Source: Sphingobacterium sp. BN32
Lineage (GTDB): Bacteria > Bacteroidota > Bacteroidia > Sphingobacteriales > Sphingobacteriaceae
NCBI RefSeq assembly: GCF_030503615.1
Contig: NZ_CP129963.1
Coordinates: 3,906,001 to 3,970,000 of the forward strand
Reading direction: 5' to 3'
Length of the DNA: 64,000 bases
The notes under the pieces are model-generated. The model was given only the letters and a program-made list of their open reading frames with translations, did no database searches and had not been told where the DNA came from. The position numbers and the translations under genes are program-made. Positions 18,116 through 27,239 of the stretch are shown piece after piece; within the stretch, counting starts at the first letter, position 1, and every line of letters starts with the position of its first letter.

Positions 18116-19624
18116 ATGTTTAGAGACGGAGCACGCAAGAGTTTATGGCAATCGGAAGTAAAAAAGTATGAAGGATTCTTAGCAAGAGGTCACAGATACG
18201 ACGTGGTAATCGTCGGCGCTGGAATAACAGGTATTTCAACGGCTTACCGGCTTCAAAATCAAGGGTTAAAATGCGTCATTTTGGAAGCGAGTAATATTGG
18301 TTTTGGTACTACCGGGGGCACCACGGCTCACCTAAATGACTTTTTCGACACGACTTTTGAGGAAACAATAAACAAGTTTGGATTAGAGAATGCACGGCTA
18401 CTTGCTGAGGCGGGAAAAGAAGCTATGCAAATTTTTACGTCGAACGTCATGAAGAATACCATTGACTGTGATTTTGAGCATAAAGATGCAGTGCTGTTTG
18501 CAACAAGTGAAGAACAGGTTGAGGAATTAGAGAAAATCTTCGAAGGCGCTCAAAAGGTTGGTTATCAAATGGCATATACAGATAGTATCGAATACCCCAT
18601 GGGGTTCCAAAAGGCATTGTTGATTCCTCGACAAGCACAATTTCATCCACTTAAATATATCAAAGCCTTAGCCGAGGCTTTTACAAATGCCGGGGGAACC
18701 ATTATTGATAACTGTATCTACGAATCCCATGACGAGAGCGACCAGGAAGTTCTCGTTCATACGAGTCAGGGGACCGTTCGCGGTGGACATGCTGTGTTTG
18801 CAACCCATACTCCCCCTGGAGTTAACCTTTTACACTTTACCACTGCACCATATCGCAGCTATGCAATTGCCTTTACTCTAAACAGTGAAGACTATCCGAA
18901 CACCTTAGGCTATGACCTTTGCAATCCCTATCATTATTATAGGACTCATATTATCCAGGGAAAGAAAATGATTATTGCGGGAGGAGAGGACCACAAAACA
19001 GGACATAGCGAAGATGAGGGTGCATGCTTTGCGCGCTTGGAGAATCACTGTCGAAACTACTTCGATATTAATCAAATTCAGTACGCGTGGTCGAGTCAGT
19101 ACTTCGAGCCTGCAGATGGACTCCCCTCGATTGGCGTTTTACCATCGAGCCAGGGTCGTCTTTTCGTGGCCACAGGTTTCAGAGGCAACGGGATGACGTT
19201 TGGAACCTTGTCTTCGACCATCCTTACCGATTTGATTTTGCAACGCCCTAATCGTTTTGCTAAACTTTTCGATCCGAAGCGATTTAAACCGACTGCCGGC
19301 TTCAAGAGTTTCTTGAAGGAAAATGCTACTGTGCTGAAGGATATGATCGGTGATAAGATTAATATGGAGAGAATTAATTCGCTATTGGATATAGAACCCG
19401 GAAAGGCGAAAGTTGTTCGATACGGAGGACAGGCTTACGCTGTTTATTCGGAAAGCAATGGCCAACGGCACGTTTTAAAAAGCACATGTCCACACGCCAA
19501 GTGTGAAGTACGATGGAATAACGCAGAATTATCTTGGGATTGTCCCTGTCACGGCTCTCGGTTTAACGTGAATGGCAAAATGCTAAATGGTCCTTCAACC
19601 CAAGGACTGGAGCGCTTAGAATAG
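18116..19624 (+). CDS. FAD-dependent oxidoreductase with C-terminal Rieske [2Fe-2S] domain
   Basis: The product has 502 residues. An N-terminal DAO-type FAD domain carries VVIVGAGITGISTAYRL (about 29-45) and GTTGGTTAHLNDFFDTTFEE. The C-terminal 100 residues are a Rieske domain: CPH, 15 residues, then CPCHGSRF gives the two Cys and two His cluster ligands, plus the extra Cys pair that forms a stabilising disulfide in many Rieske proteins. Fusions of this kind occur in many bacteria; the substrate is unknown, an amine or amino acid being the usual guess for DAO enzymes. It lies on the plus strand between two decayed loci. Confidence 0.87.
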   Translation: MFRDGARKSLWQSEVKKYEGFLARGHRYDVVIVGAGITGISTAYRLQNQGLKCVILEASNIGFGTTGGTTAHLNDFFDTTFEETINKFGLENARLLAEAGKEAMQIFTSNVMKNTIDCDFEHKDAVLFATSEEQVEELEKIFEGAQKVGYQMAYTDSIEYPMGFQKALLIPRQAQFHPLKYIKALAEAFTNAGGTIIDNCIYESHDESDQEVLVHTSQGTVRGGHAVFATHTPPGVNLLHFTTAPYRSYAIAFTLNSEDYPNTLGYDLCNPYHYYRTHIIQGKKMIIAGGEDHKTGHSEDEGACFARLENHCRNYFDINQIQYAWSSQYFEPADGLPSIGVLPSSQGRLFVATGFRGNGMTFGTLSSTILTDLILQRPNRFAKLFDPKRFKPTAGFKSFLKENATVLKDMIGDKINMERINSLLDIEPGKAKVVRYGGQAYAVYSESNGQRHVLKSTCPHAKCEVRWNNAELSWDCPCHGSRFNVNGKMLNGPSTQGLERLE

Positions 19625-19660
19625 CGAAGGGTACAACTGCAGTGCGACCTTTAGTGCTGG

Positions 19661-19847
19661 CTAAGCGTCTTGGTCATCAAAGCTTGCAAACATGGGGGAA
19701 GGATATCAGTTCCGGTGAGACTGCTTCCTCAATAACGAAACCCTCTGCAACTTGGAGATAGGAGATTGGTTTGGTTTCTTCGTTATCGGCTATACGAGCG
19801 CAGCTTGACAGGGATAGGAAGCAGAAAACGAAGAGACAGGGTATCAT
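19661..19847 (-). pseudogene. 5' fragment of a PVC-type membrane-bound dehydrogenase-like lipoprotein gene
   Basis: An ATG at 19847 begins a lipoprotein signal ending in LSLSSC, then ISYLQVAEGFVIEEAVSPELISFP. This resembles the segment before the first propeller blade of PVC-type haem-binding dehydrogenases (GFxVExxASxPLIxxP). The frame then reads HVCKL and stops at 19677. A one-base shift instead gives PMFASFDDQDA and a stop at 19661, and that continuation fits the family pattern (an aromatic and FDD after the proline) better. Nothing after this point resembles the remaining several hundred residues. I read it as a frameshifted and truncated remnant. Confidence 0.45.
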
Positions 19848-20119
19848 TAATCGCACTCTCGATTTGAAAGCGGCAAACAATTGTGCATCAGCACATTCAC
19901 TGACTAAGGTCATTATGAAAAGTTTAAGTTCTTTCTATATCTTGTCTACACAAGACAATCAAATATGGCAAAACTATCCTTATAAACAAGAAGCTAACAG
20001 GACATTAAAAATCTAGCGGTCAGATGCTAGAGAATTAGAGGTGGGGAATAGCATGAGTCGGGAAACTGGAAACGTTTTCCAATTTTGTTGAGGGAGTGAT
20101 TGGTTTAAGAAGAAAGAAA
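19848..20119. other. Gene-free interval with an orphan palindrome
   Basis: No supportable gene lies between the dehydrogenase fragment and the terminator at 20120. The only notable site is TGGAAACGTTTTCCA at 20067-20081, an imperfect palindrome with a central CG of the LacI-family operator type; no LacI-type regulator is encoded in the window. Confidence 0.4.
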
Positions 20120-20172
20120 ATGCTGGTTGAGTTACGGCGAAACATACTGTTTCCGCGTAACTAAACCAGCAT
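20120..20172 (-). terminator. Long hairpin terminator downstream of the frameshifted gene
   Basis: The arms ATGCTGGTT-AGTTACG and CGTAACT-AACCAGCAT (20120-20172) pair over about 20 bp with small internal mismatches, just beyond the stop codon at 20182. Confidence 0.65.
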
Positions 20173-20181
20173 ACCGATATT

Positions 20182-20694
20182 TTATTGTACTCGCATATTT
20201 AACTTATTGATCATATTTGCCATCCACACATCTTGAGCCTTGAAGGTCGACAGCTCATCATTATCTCCTGCTTCATCGAGACTTTCGATAATTTCTTCCG
20301 CATATTTGAGGTGCAACAACTCAGCGAGATGCATGATGCTGTCCTCATCGAATTCTAATTCATACCAGAAAACTACCTCTTCCAGAAATACGCCATCCCA
20401 ATTTAAAACAATTGGATCTTCGATTTCCTCTTCCAATCCATAGGCAATAAAAACCCTTCCGCTCGGTATCATACGCGATAATATCAGAACTTCTTAGCTT
20501 GAGGATCGGCTTAAAGCGATCAACACGATACGTCTTCTGCTCCTCCGCAGATAAGTCTAAAATCCTTAATGGCTTCGAATATTCGTAACCTAATGCTTCC
20601 TCAAATACATCATCAGAAACATTCTCGTCATAGATATCTGTCACAATCTTAGGAAGCCCCAATTTATGAATCAGTTCCCTTAATTCTACTTCAG
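20182..20694 (-). pseudogene. Frameshifted hypothetical acidic protein
   Basis: Two overlapping frames join into one plausible protein. The upstream frame reads LRELIHKLGLPKIVTDIYDEN and runs to DIIAYDTERKGF near 20465. The downstream frame then supplies FIAYGLEEEIEDPIVLNWDG and the rest to 20182. The switch falls in a run of Ts (GGGTTTTTATT), so one base was gained or lost, or there is a sequencing error. The 5' end has no ATG in frame, only a TTG at 20662, and is open back to about 20732. The product would be about 165 acidic residues. I do not recognise the family. Confidence 0.55.
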
Positions 20695-20754
20695 TTAGTT
20701 GATAAGCAGCTATATTTTTTGTTTTATGGATTTATGTTAATAACGACTAATACC

Positions 20755-20784
20755 TTGAAGTCGTATAACGTAAAAGTACTTTTG
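20755..20784 (+). promoter_or_regulatory. Bacteroidota promoter upstream of hemW
   Basis: TTG at 20755-20757 is followed after exactly 19 bases by TACTTTTG (20777-20784), matching TAnnTTTG. A second -7-like TATCTTTG lies at 20795-20802. Initiation here would give a 5' leader of about 170-190 nt before hemW. Confidence 0.55.
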
Positions 20785-20911
20785 AACATACTTTTATCTT
20801 TGGCTTCAAATTAACGAATAAACAATTTGTGGCTAAATATTTTACCAAGTGGAATTATATAATTAAACAAGTGGAGCGTTGAAATAGCGGTAACTTCTAA
20901 TACCATGCTAC

Positions 20912-20939
20912 TTTCACAAGTCCAATTGGATTTGTGAAA
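20912..20939. promoter_or_regulatory. 28-bp near-perfect palindrome before hemW
   Basis: TTTCACAAGTCCAA is followed at once by TTGGATTTGTGAAA. The halves are complementary except for one G-T pair. It lies 36 bases before the hemW start, inside the predicted leader. It could be an operator or, in RNA, a loop-poor hairpin. Confidence 0.55.
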
Positions 20940-20975
20940 TGAATTTTACATAACTTTACCGTTTTAATCAGCACC

Positions 20976-22103
20976 ATGATCTACTTCCATATTCCTTTTT
21001 GCAAGCAAGCGTGTTACTACTGCGATTTCCACTTTAGCACTTCTATGCAATACAAAGACGAAATGCTGCAGGCTATGCACAAGGAATTGAGCATGCGTTC
21101 TAACTATCTCGAAAACAAAACCATCCATTCCATTTACTTCGGCGGAGGCACCCCTTCCACACTTACGGCCGAGGAAATCGACCGCCTGATTGGAAAAGTT
21201 GCCGAGCATTACGAAATAGCACCCGATGCGGAAATCACCTTGGAAGCAAATCCTGACGACCTGGATAAAAACAAAGTCAATGCCTTAAGACAAACCGCCG
21301 TTAATCGCTTCTCGATCGGAATCCAATCCTTTTATGAGGAAGATTTGCGATGGATGAATAGGGCGCATAATGCTGAAGAGGCGAAATCTGCAATTATGCG
21401 CGTGCAAGACGCGGGCTTTGAAAATATAACCTGTGACCTGATCTATGGATACCCCCTATTGACCGATCTGAAGTGGAAAGCTAACATGCAGCAGCTCATT
21501 GATTTTCAGATACCGCACATCTCCTCTTATGCGATGACCGTAGAAAAGAAAACAGCGCTGGATCATTTGATAAAGAAAGGGAAAACTGCCCCAATCAACG
21601 AAGGTCAAAGTGCGGAGCAGATGCTTATGCTGATTTCCCACTTAACCGACAACGGTTATGAGCAGTATGAAATATCCAATTTCGCAAAGCCCGGAAAACA
21701 TGCTATCCACAACAGTAATTATTGGAGGGGAAAACACTATTTAGGCATCGGCCCCTCTGCGCACTCCTTTAACGGCGTATCGCGCTCGTGGAATATCGCC
21801 AATAATGCACTGTACACCAAACAGCTTTTCCAAAACGAATTGGCATTAGAAACCGAAGAACTAAGCCTAGACGATCAGTTTAACGAGTATGTCATGACAT
21901 CCCTCCGAACAAAATGGGGAGTAGACTACGAATACCTCAAAAGCAACTTTGATAGCGACTACCTATCCTACCTGAAAAAAGAAGCCGACATCTATCTGAA
22001 ACAGGAAGATTTACTGCTGAAAGACGATCAATATCTTGTGTTAACCGCCTCAGGAAAGCTAATTGCAGATCAAATCGCCTCTGATTTGTTCATCGTTTCT
22101 TAA
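20976..22103 (+). CDS. hemW: HemW, radical-SAM haem chaperone (coproporphyrinogen III oxidase-like)
   Basis: The product has 375 residues, the usual HemW length. The radical-SAM cluster motif is CKQACYYC at residues 9-16. It follows FHIPFC, and SIYFGGGTPSTL and the C-terminal HemN-type domain (EQYEISNFAKPGKHAIHNSNYWRG) are also present. It has CxxxCxxC followed by D rather than the CxxxCxxCxC of true HemN, which favours haem-binding HemW over coproporphyrinogen oxidase. The gene stands alone behind a long leader with a palindrome. Confidence 0.88.
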   Translation: MIYFHIPFCKQACYYCDFHFSTSMQYKDEMLQAMHKELSMRSNYLENKTIHSIYFGGGTPSTLTAEEIDRLIGKVAEHYEIAPDAEITLEANPDDLDKNKVNALRQTAVNRFSIGIQSFYEEDLRWMNRAHNAEEAKSAIMRVQDAGFENITCDLIYGYPLLTDLKWKANMQQLIDFQIPHISSYAMTVEKKTALDHLIKKGKTAPINEGQSAEQMLMLISHLTDNGYEQYEISNFAKPGKHAIHNSNYWRGKHYLGIGPSAHSFNGVSRSWNIANNALYTKQLFQNELALETEELSLDDQFNEYVMTSLRTKWGVDYEYLKSNFDSDYLSYLKKEADIYLKQEDLLLKDDQYLVLTASGKLIADQIASDLFIVS

Positions 22104-22234
22104 CGTTGCAATTTAATATTTTGCTTTATGTCAACAATAACACGAATTCATTAGCAAATAAAATCCATTAACTAGCATTTGTTAGCAAATCCCTAATTTT
22201 TAAAAACCCGCCTGATTACCAGCATTATAATTCA

Positions 22235-22242
22235 TATTTTTG
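22235..22242 (+). promoter_or_regulatory. -7 element of gap
   Basis: TATTTTTG fits TAnnTTTG and lies 27 bases before the gap ATG, giving a short leader. No clear -33 TTG was found at 19 bases. Confidence 0.5.
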
Positions 22243-22268
22243 CGCCAAAATAATCTATTATAATCGAT

Positions 22269-23717
22269 ATGGTACAATCTTCTACTTTTGAGAACCAAAT
22301 CAAAAGTTACAAAGTCAAGCAGAACGCTTGCGTAAAGCTTATTCAAGTAGTAAGCGACCTATGGTTCAATCAATCCATTGAACTGGTTCTATTCCGCAAT
22401 CAACTGATTGATCGTCGCGTAAGTTTCATCCTTAATTTACATCAAAGGACGAAAGAGTTAGCAGAGAAAGAAATTAGTATTGAGGAAACTCTTCAAATTG
22501 CTGAGATTATCCAAACGCTAGAATTAACTCCTTCACGCATTGACATTGGTAAATTAGCGTTGGAAGTACGCAAGCAGAACGTTCAACTCGAAGATTTAGA
22601 AGCTTTCCTTTCCAAGGAACTCGCGCCTGCACATCAGCATCAAACCTTCGAACCAAGGGACGTTGTTCTCTATGGATTTGGTCGAATTGGTCGCTTATTA
22701 GCAAGAGAATTGATCAGCAAAGCAGCTGCAGGTCGTCAATTACGTTTACGAGCAATTGTGACCAGAGATCAGTTGGATGAAAAAACACTCGAAAAAAGAG
22801 CGAGCTTATTACGTCAAGATTCTATCCACGGTGACTTCGAAGGCGAAGTAGATATCGATGTAGAAAAAGGTGCATTGATTATCAATGGCGTACCTGTTTA
22901 CATCATCTCTGCCAAGAATCCTGAAGACATCGATTATACACAGTACGACATCAATAACGCCTTAGTAATCGATAATACAGGGGCTTTTAGAGATCAACAA
23001 GAGCTTAGTCGCCATTTAACTTCTAAGGGTGCAACACAAGTCTTATTGACTGCGCCGGGCAAAGGTGTTCCAAATATCGTTTACGGCGTAAATGAATATG
23101 ACGCCGACAATAAAAAGGATAATACATTCTCTGCTGCTTCTTGTACCACCAATGCTATTTCACCAGTTTTAGCGGTATTAGAGAAACGTATCGGAATTGT
23201 GAAAGGCCATATCGAAACCATCCACTCCTACACCAACGACCAAAACTTAGTTGATAACTTCCATAAGAAGTCTAGAAGAGGACGTGCAGCGGCATTAAAC
23301 ATGGTAATCACGGAGACTGGCGCAGGAAGCGCAGTCGCGAAAGTATTACCTGTATTGGCTGGAAAGCTAACCTCCAATGCGATTCGCGTGCCTGTTCCTA
23401 ATGGTTCCCTAGCGATCTTAAATCTAGAACTGAAGTCCATCACTACGGTTGAAGAGGTGAACGGCCTTTTAAAGAAAGCAGCGTTAGAAGGTGATCTAGT
23501 CGAACAAATTCAATACGCAAACAACGCAGAACTTGTATCATCTGATATCGTGGGCACTACGGCCGCTTCTGTGGTTGATGCTCCTGCAACAATCGTATCA
23601 GCAGATGGCAAAAACGTCGTAATTTACGTATGGTATGATAATGAATACGGCTATACACATCAAGTAATGCGCCTAGCCAGACATATCGCTGGAGTAAGAA
23701 GATATACTTATTATTAA
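22269..23717 (+). CDS. gap: Glyceraldehyde-3-phosphate dehydrogenase, long form with N-terminal extension
   Basis: The product has 482 residues, about 150 more than classical GAPDH. Residues 1-130 are a helical extension. The NAD-binding motif YGFGRIGR begins at 135, and the catalytic site SCTTN places the active Cys at 292. The segment with WYDNEYGYTHQVMRLARHI closes the domain. Bacteroidota and some proteobacteria carry such long forms; the extension's role is not established to my knowledge. Expected role is glycolysis or gluconeogenesis in the cytoplasm. It is monocistronic, with a promoter element just upstream and a hairpin downstream. Confidence 0.93.
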   Translation: MVQSSTFENQIKSYKVKQNACVKLIQVVSDLWFNQSIELVLFRNQLIDRRVSFILNLHQRTKELAEKEISIEETLQIAEIIQTLELTPSRIDIGKLALEVRKQNVQLEDLEAFLSKELAPAHQHQTFEPRDVVLYGFGRIGRLLARELISKAAAGRQLRLRAIVTRDQLDEKTLEKRASLLRQDSIHGDFEGEVDIDVEKGALIINGVPVYIISAKNPEDIDYTQYDINNALVIDNTGAFRDQQELSRHLTSKGATQVLLTAPGKGVPNIVYGVNEYDADNKKDNTFSAASCTTNAISPVLAVLEKRIGIVKGHIETIHSYTNDQNLVDNFHKKSRRGRAAALNMVITETGAGSAVAKVLPVLAGKLTSNAIRVPVPNGSLAILNLELKSITTVEEVNGLLKKAALEGDLVEQIQYANNAELVSSDIVGTTAASVVDAPATIVSADGKNVVIYVWYDNEYGYTHQVMRLARHIAGVRRYTYY

Positions 23718-23870
23718 GATTCTCTTGTACGGTCGCAAAAGTGCATTGTCTAGGAATCGAGCAAGTCATCTGACTCAAGAAAACAGCGAGCAACTCGCCG
23801 AGAAGCTTAAAAGTATATTTGGCACAAACTAAAAACCCATAGCGATTGCTATATAAATCGATGAATCGAA

Positions 23871-23906
23871 CAATGGGGCTGTAGCAATACGGCTCCATTG
23901 ATTTTT
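23871..23906 (+). terminator. Hairpin terminator downstream of gap
   Basis: CAATGGGGCT (23871-23880) pairs with GGCTCCATTG (23891-23900) with one mismatch, and a T-run (ATTTTT) follows. It lies about 150 bases beyond the gap stop codon, close to the converging waaA end. Confidence 0.55.
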
Positions 23907-23926
23907 AGCCTCCTGTGGTAGATATC

Positions 23927-25171
23927 TTAACCAATCAGCCGCTCCGTTTCCAAATATTTCATAATGATCTGCGTAGCCCCAGCACGCGTATGCACATAAT
24001 TCTTAGCTGATTCTCCCGCCATGTTCAACTTTGCAGGATCCTTCAAAGCCGCAAATATGTTGGAAAGCTCCTCCTTGCTGCTGACCGGAAAACCAGCACC
24101 CAGTTCCAGCAAATCCATCGCTTCCTTAAACTTCTCATACTTCGGACCGAATATCACCGGAATACCGTAAGTAGCAGCCTCCAACGTATTATGTATTCCC
24201 GCTCCAAAACCACCACCAATATAGGCGATATCGCCATAATAATAAAGCGATGACAGCATACCAATATTGTCAATAATCAATACCTGCTCTCGAGCAATTT
24301 CTTCAGCAGAATAACGCCCGAATTGCGAGAAACGTAAGGCCGAAGGAAAGAGCTTTAAAAGCTGTTCAATATGTTCATCATGAATTTCATGAGGCGCAAT
24401 AATCGCTTTCCAATCCTGATATTCGGACAACAAGTCTTGGATCAGCGCTTCATCAGCTGGCCAGGTACTTCCCCCGACCAATACCCGCTTATTACCCACA
24501 AATTCTTTAACCGGCTCGATTGCCTTGTGCGTCCTCGGAAGCTCTACCACCCGATCAAACCGCGTATCTCCGGCTAGACCCGCTTTGGTGATCCCAATCC
24601 ACTTCAACATATGCACACTCTCCATATTCTGAGTAAAGAAAAAGGATACCTTTTTCAAAATCTTACGATAAAACCCTCCACGTCGCTTAAAAAACAATTG
24701 TTCCTCCCGAAAGATCGCCGAGATCATCAGTAAACGAACTCCACGCTTTTCCAGCACATCGAAGTAGTGATACCAGTATTCGTACTTCGTGAAGATCGCT
24801 AATTTCGGTCGGATCGCGTCCAGAAACTTGCGCGCATTACCCGCTGTATCCTCCGGCAAATAGAACACATAATCGGCCAAGGCCGTGTTCTTCCGGATTT
24901 CGTAGCCCGATGGCGAAAAAAATGTTACAATTATTTTTTCAGTAGGATAACGTTGCTTAATCTGCTCCATAACAGATCGCCCCTGCTCAAATTCGCCCAG
25001 GGAAGCAAAGTGAAACCAGATGTGTTCCTGACTGGAATCAACCGTTTGACTGATCTGCTTCAACAAGCCCTTACGACCCGCAACCCATAGCTTCGCTTTT
25101 GCATAAAAAGGCGCAATCAGACGAAGTAATGTGCCGTAGAGGAATATGCCCAGATCGTAAAGTAAACGCAT
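23927..25171 (-). CDS. waaA: 3-deoxy-D-manno-octulosonic acid (Kdo) transferase
   Basis: The product has 414 residues from the ATG at 25171. The frame is open to a TTG at 25201, but that lies within the promoter region. A membrane-anchoring N-terminus is followed by WFHFASLGEFEQGRSVME, the acceptor-side motif with the catalytic Glu, and by FFSPSGYEIR. The C-terminal nucleotide-sugar domain contains GGSTWPADE, APHEIHDEH, YIGGGFGAGIHNTLEAATYGIPVIFGP, all typical of WaaA/KdtA. It transfers Kdo from CMP-Kdo to lipid A precursor at the inner membrane. It is divergent from the UDP-sugar genes. Confidence 0.93.
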   Translation of the reverse strand: MRLLYDLGIFLYGTLLRLIAPFYAKAKLWVAGRKGLLKQISQTVDSSQEHIWFHFASLGEFEQGRSVMEQIKQRYPTEKIIVTFFSPSGYEIRKNTALADYVFYLPEDTAGNARKFLDAIRPKLAIFTKYEYWYHYFDVLEKRGVRLLMISAIFREEQLFFKRRGGFYRKILKKVSFFFTQNMESVHMLKWIGITKAGLAGDTRFDRVVELPRTHKAIEPVKEFVGNKRVLVGGSTWPADEALIQDLLSEYQDWKAIIAPHEIHDEHIEQLLKLFPSALRFSQFGRYSAEEIAREQVLIIDNIGMLSSLYYYGDIAYIGGGFGAGIHNTLEAATYGIPVIFGPKYEKFKEAMDLLELGAGFPVSSKEELSNIFAALKDPAKLNMAGESAKNYVHTRAGATQIIMKYLETERLIG

Positions 25172-25198
25172 AATATTAAAAGTAATGTTTATCTTCGT

Positions 25199-25206
25199 CA
25201 AAGATA
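25199..25206 (-). promoter_or_regulatory. -7 element of waaA
   Basis: On the minus strand TATCTTTG fits TAnnTTTG and lies 27 bases upstream of the ATG at 25171. This supports the shorter start for waaA. The element sits in the short gap to the divergent GTG start at 25231. Confidence 0.5.
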
Positions 25207-25230
25207 TTAAACCTTTTCAAATTCACTATT

Positions 25231-26205
25231 GTGCAAAAGGAGAAGCCCAAACGAATATTGATTACTGGAGCGGCGGGATTCCTAGGCTCTCACCTCTGTG
25301 ACCACTTTATCAAAGAGGAATTCCACGTAATTGGTATGGATAATTTGATAACCGGGGATATCAAAAACATCGAACATCTATTCCACCTCCCCAACTTTGA
25401 ATTCTATCATCACGATGTAAGCAAATTCGTGCACGTACCGGGCGAGCTGCACTACATCTTACACTTTGCATCACCAGCAAGTCCCATCGACTACCTGAAG
25501 ATACCCATACAAACCCTCAAAGTAGGATCCCTAGGTACGCACAACCTGCTGGGACTGGCAAAGAGCAAGAAAGCACGCATATTAGTCGCCTCCACATCGG
25601 AGGTATATGGCGACCCTTCGGTATCTCCGCAATCGGAAGAATACTGGGGAAATGTAAACCCCGTCGGACCCCGAGGGGTCTACGATGAAGCAAAACGCTT
25701 TCAGGAAGCCATGACCATGGCTTATCACAATGCGCACTCCTTAGAAACAAGAATAGCAAGGATATTCAACACCTTCGGACCACGCATGCGTCTCCACGAC
25801 GGTAGAGCATTGCCAACCTTCATTTCGCAAGCTTTGCAAGGCAAAGATTTGACCGTCTTTGGAAACGGCATGCAAACGCGTTCTTTTTGCTACGTCACAG
25901 ATCAAATTGAGGGCATCTGCAAGCTCCTCCTTAGCGATTACCCGCTACCGGTAAACATTGGAAATCCAGATGAGATGACACTCTTGGACATGGCCAAGGA
26001 GATCATCGACCTCACAAATAGCTCTTCAAAGATTGTTTTTGAAGAACTACCGATCGACGATCCTAAGCAGCGGAGACCCGACATTCGAAAAGCCAAAGAA
26101 TTGCTCAACTGGGAACCCAAAGTGGGCAGACGAGAAGGGCTGGAGAAAACAATAGCCTATTACAAGACATTATTTAACGATCAACAGTATAAACTTAGCA
26201 CATAA
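25231..26205 (+). CDS. UDP-glucuronic acid decarboxylase-like SDR (UDP-xylose synthase type)
   Basis: The product has 324 residues with a GTG start. The Rossmann motif [11 protein letters not shown] is at about 10-20. Then come [19 protein letters not shown], the mark of the decarboxylase subfamily, STSEVYGDP, and the YDEAKR YxxxK catalytic pair. [17 protein letters not shown] and [18 protein letters not shown] complete the Uxs pattern. It converts UDP-glucuronate to UDP-xylose using bound NAD. galE follows after eight bases, so the two form a small nucleotide-sugar operon. The activity is inferred from motifs only. Confidence 0.85.
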   Translation: MQKEKPKRILITGAAGFLGSHLCDHFIKEEFHVIGMDNLITGDIKNIEHLFHLPNFEFYHHDVSKFVHVPGELHYILHFASPASPIDYLKIPIQTLKVGSLGTHNLLGLAKSKKARILVASTSEVYGDPSVSPQSEEYWGNVNPVGPRGVYDEAKRFQEAMTMAYHNAHSLETRIARIFNTFGPRMRLHDGRALPTFISQALQGKDLTVFGNGMQTRSFCYVTDQIEGICKLLLSDYPLPVNIGNPDEMTLLDMAKEIIDLTNSSSKIVFEELPIDDPKQRRPDIRKAKELLNWEPKVGRREGLEKTIAYYKTLFNDQQYKLST

Positions 26206-26213
26206 TAAAGCAT

Positions 26214-27239
26214 ATGAGTAAAATATTAGTAACCGGAGGAACGGGATTCATTGGATCGCACACCGTAGTAGAATTGCACAACGCAGGCTATACCCCTGTT
26301 TTAATCGACAATCTGTCCAATTCGAATATCAGGATCTTAGATCAGATCGAGAAAATTATTGGCGTGAAACCCGAGTTTCACCAATTTGACCTATGCGATA
26401 CGGCTAAAGTAAACGAATTTGTCGCTTCAAATCCGGATATCAAAGGTATCATTCATTTTGCCGCATCTAAAGCGGTAGGCGAGTCGGTACAAGATCCGTT
26501 GAAGTATTATCATAACAACTTCTACTCATTAATCAACTTGTTAGAAGCTTATCGTCAAAAACCGATCAACTTCGTATTTTCATCCAGCTGTACCGTCTAT
26601 GGCGAGCCGGATGTATTACCGGTAAACGAAGCTGCACCGGTGAAACGCGCAACCTCTCCGTACGGAAACACCAAACAAATCGCCGAAGAAATTCTACAAG
26701 AGTCTGCAAGCGCATATGACAATTACCAAGTAATCGCTCTTCGCTACTTCAACCCGGTTGGAGCACATGAATCAGCACTGATCGGCGAATTGCCAATCGG
26801 AGTTCCACAGAACTTATTGCCGTTCATTACGCAGACAGCCATCGGAAAACGCGAAAAACTAACCGTATTTGGTGATGACTATGAAACGCCGGACGGTTCT
26901 GCAGTACGCGATTATATCCACGTGGTCGACCTAGCAAAAGCACACGTAGCAGCCATCAAATTATTGGAAAAAGGAAATCCAAACGGCAACTACGATGTAT
27001 TTAATGTGGGTACAGGAAATGGCTATTCGGTATTAGAAGCTATCGCAGCTTTCGAAAAAGCCTCAGGCCAAAAACTAAACTACGTAATCGGTCCGCGTCG
27101 TGAAGGTGATATCATCAAAGTATGGGGCGATGTAACCAAATCAACCAATGAATTAGGCTGGAAAGCGGAGTTGGGAATCGAAGAAATGATGGCCTCAGCA
27201 TGGGCATGGGAGAAATATCTATCGGAAAACACATTGTAG
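26214..27239 (+). CDS. galE: UDP-glucose 4-epimerase
   Basis: The product has 341 residues. It contains VTGGTGFIGSHTVVELHNAGY at the N-terminus, FAASKAVGESVQDPLKYY, FSSSCTVYGEP, SPYGNTKQ with the YxxxK pair, and RYFNPVGAHESALIGE, all diagnostic for GalE. It interconverts UDP-glucose and UDP-galactose and so completes the Leloir pathway whose other genes are at 48878-52271. The stop codon TAG at 27237 is the first unit of a TAGTAGTTAG tandem repeat, suggesting insertion of the repeat at the gene end. Confidence 0.95.
   Translation: MSKILVTGGTGFIGSHTVVELHNAGYTPVLIDNLSNSNIRILDQIEKIIGVKPEFHQFDLCDTAKVNEFVASNPDIKGIIHFAASKAVGESVQDPLKYYHNNFYSLINLLEAYRQKPINFVFSSSCTVYGEPDVLPVNEAAPVKRATSPYGNTKQIAEEILQESASAYDNYQVIALRYFNPVGAHESALIGELPIGVPQNLLPFITQTAIGKREKLTVFGDDYETPDGSAVRDYIHVVDLAKAHVAAIKLLEKGNPNGNYDVFNVGTGNGYSVLEAIAAFEKASGQKLNYVIGPRREGDIIKVWGDVTKSTNELGWKAELGIEEMMASAWAWEKYLSENTL

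Noticed and set aside
23557..23898. 113-codon minus-strand frame over the end of gap
   Set aside because: It overlaps the conserved C-terminus of GAPDH and its terminator; no family likeness and no start signal.
25172..25201. TTG start at 25201 for waaA
   Set aside because: The TTG overlaps the -7 element TATCTTTG, so it would lie upstream of the transcript; the ATG at 25171 fits better.
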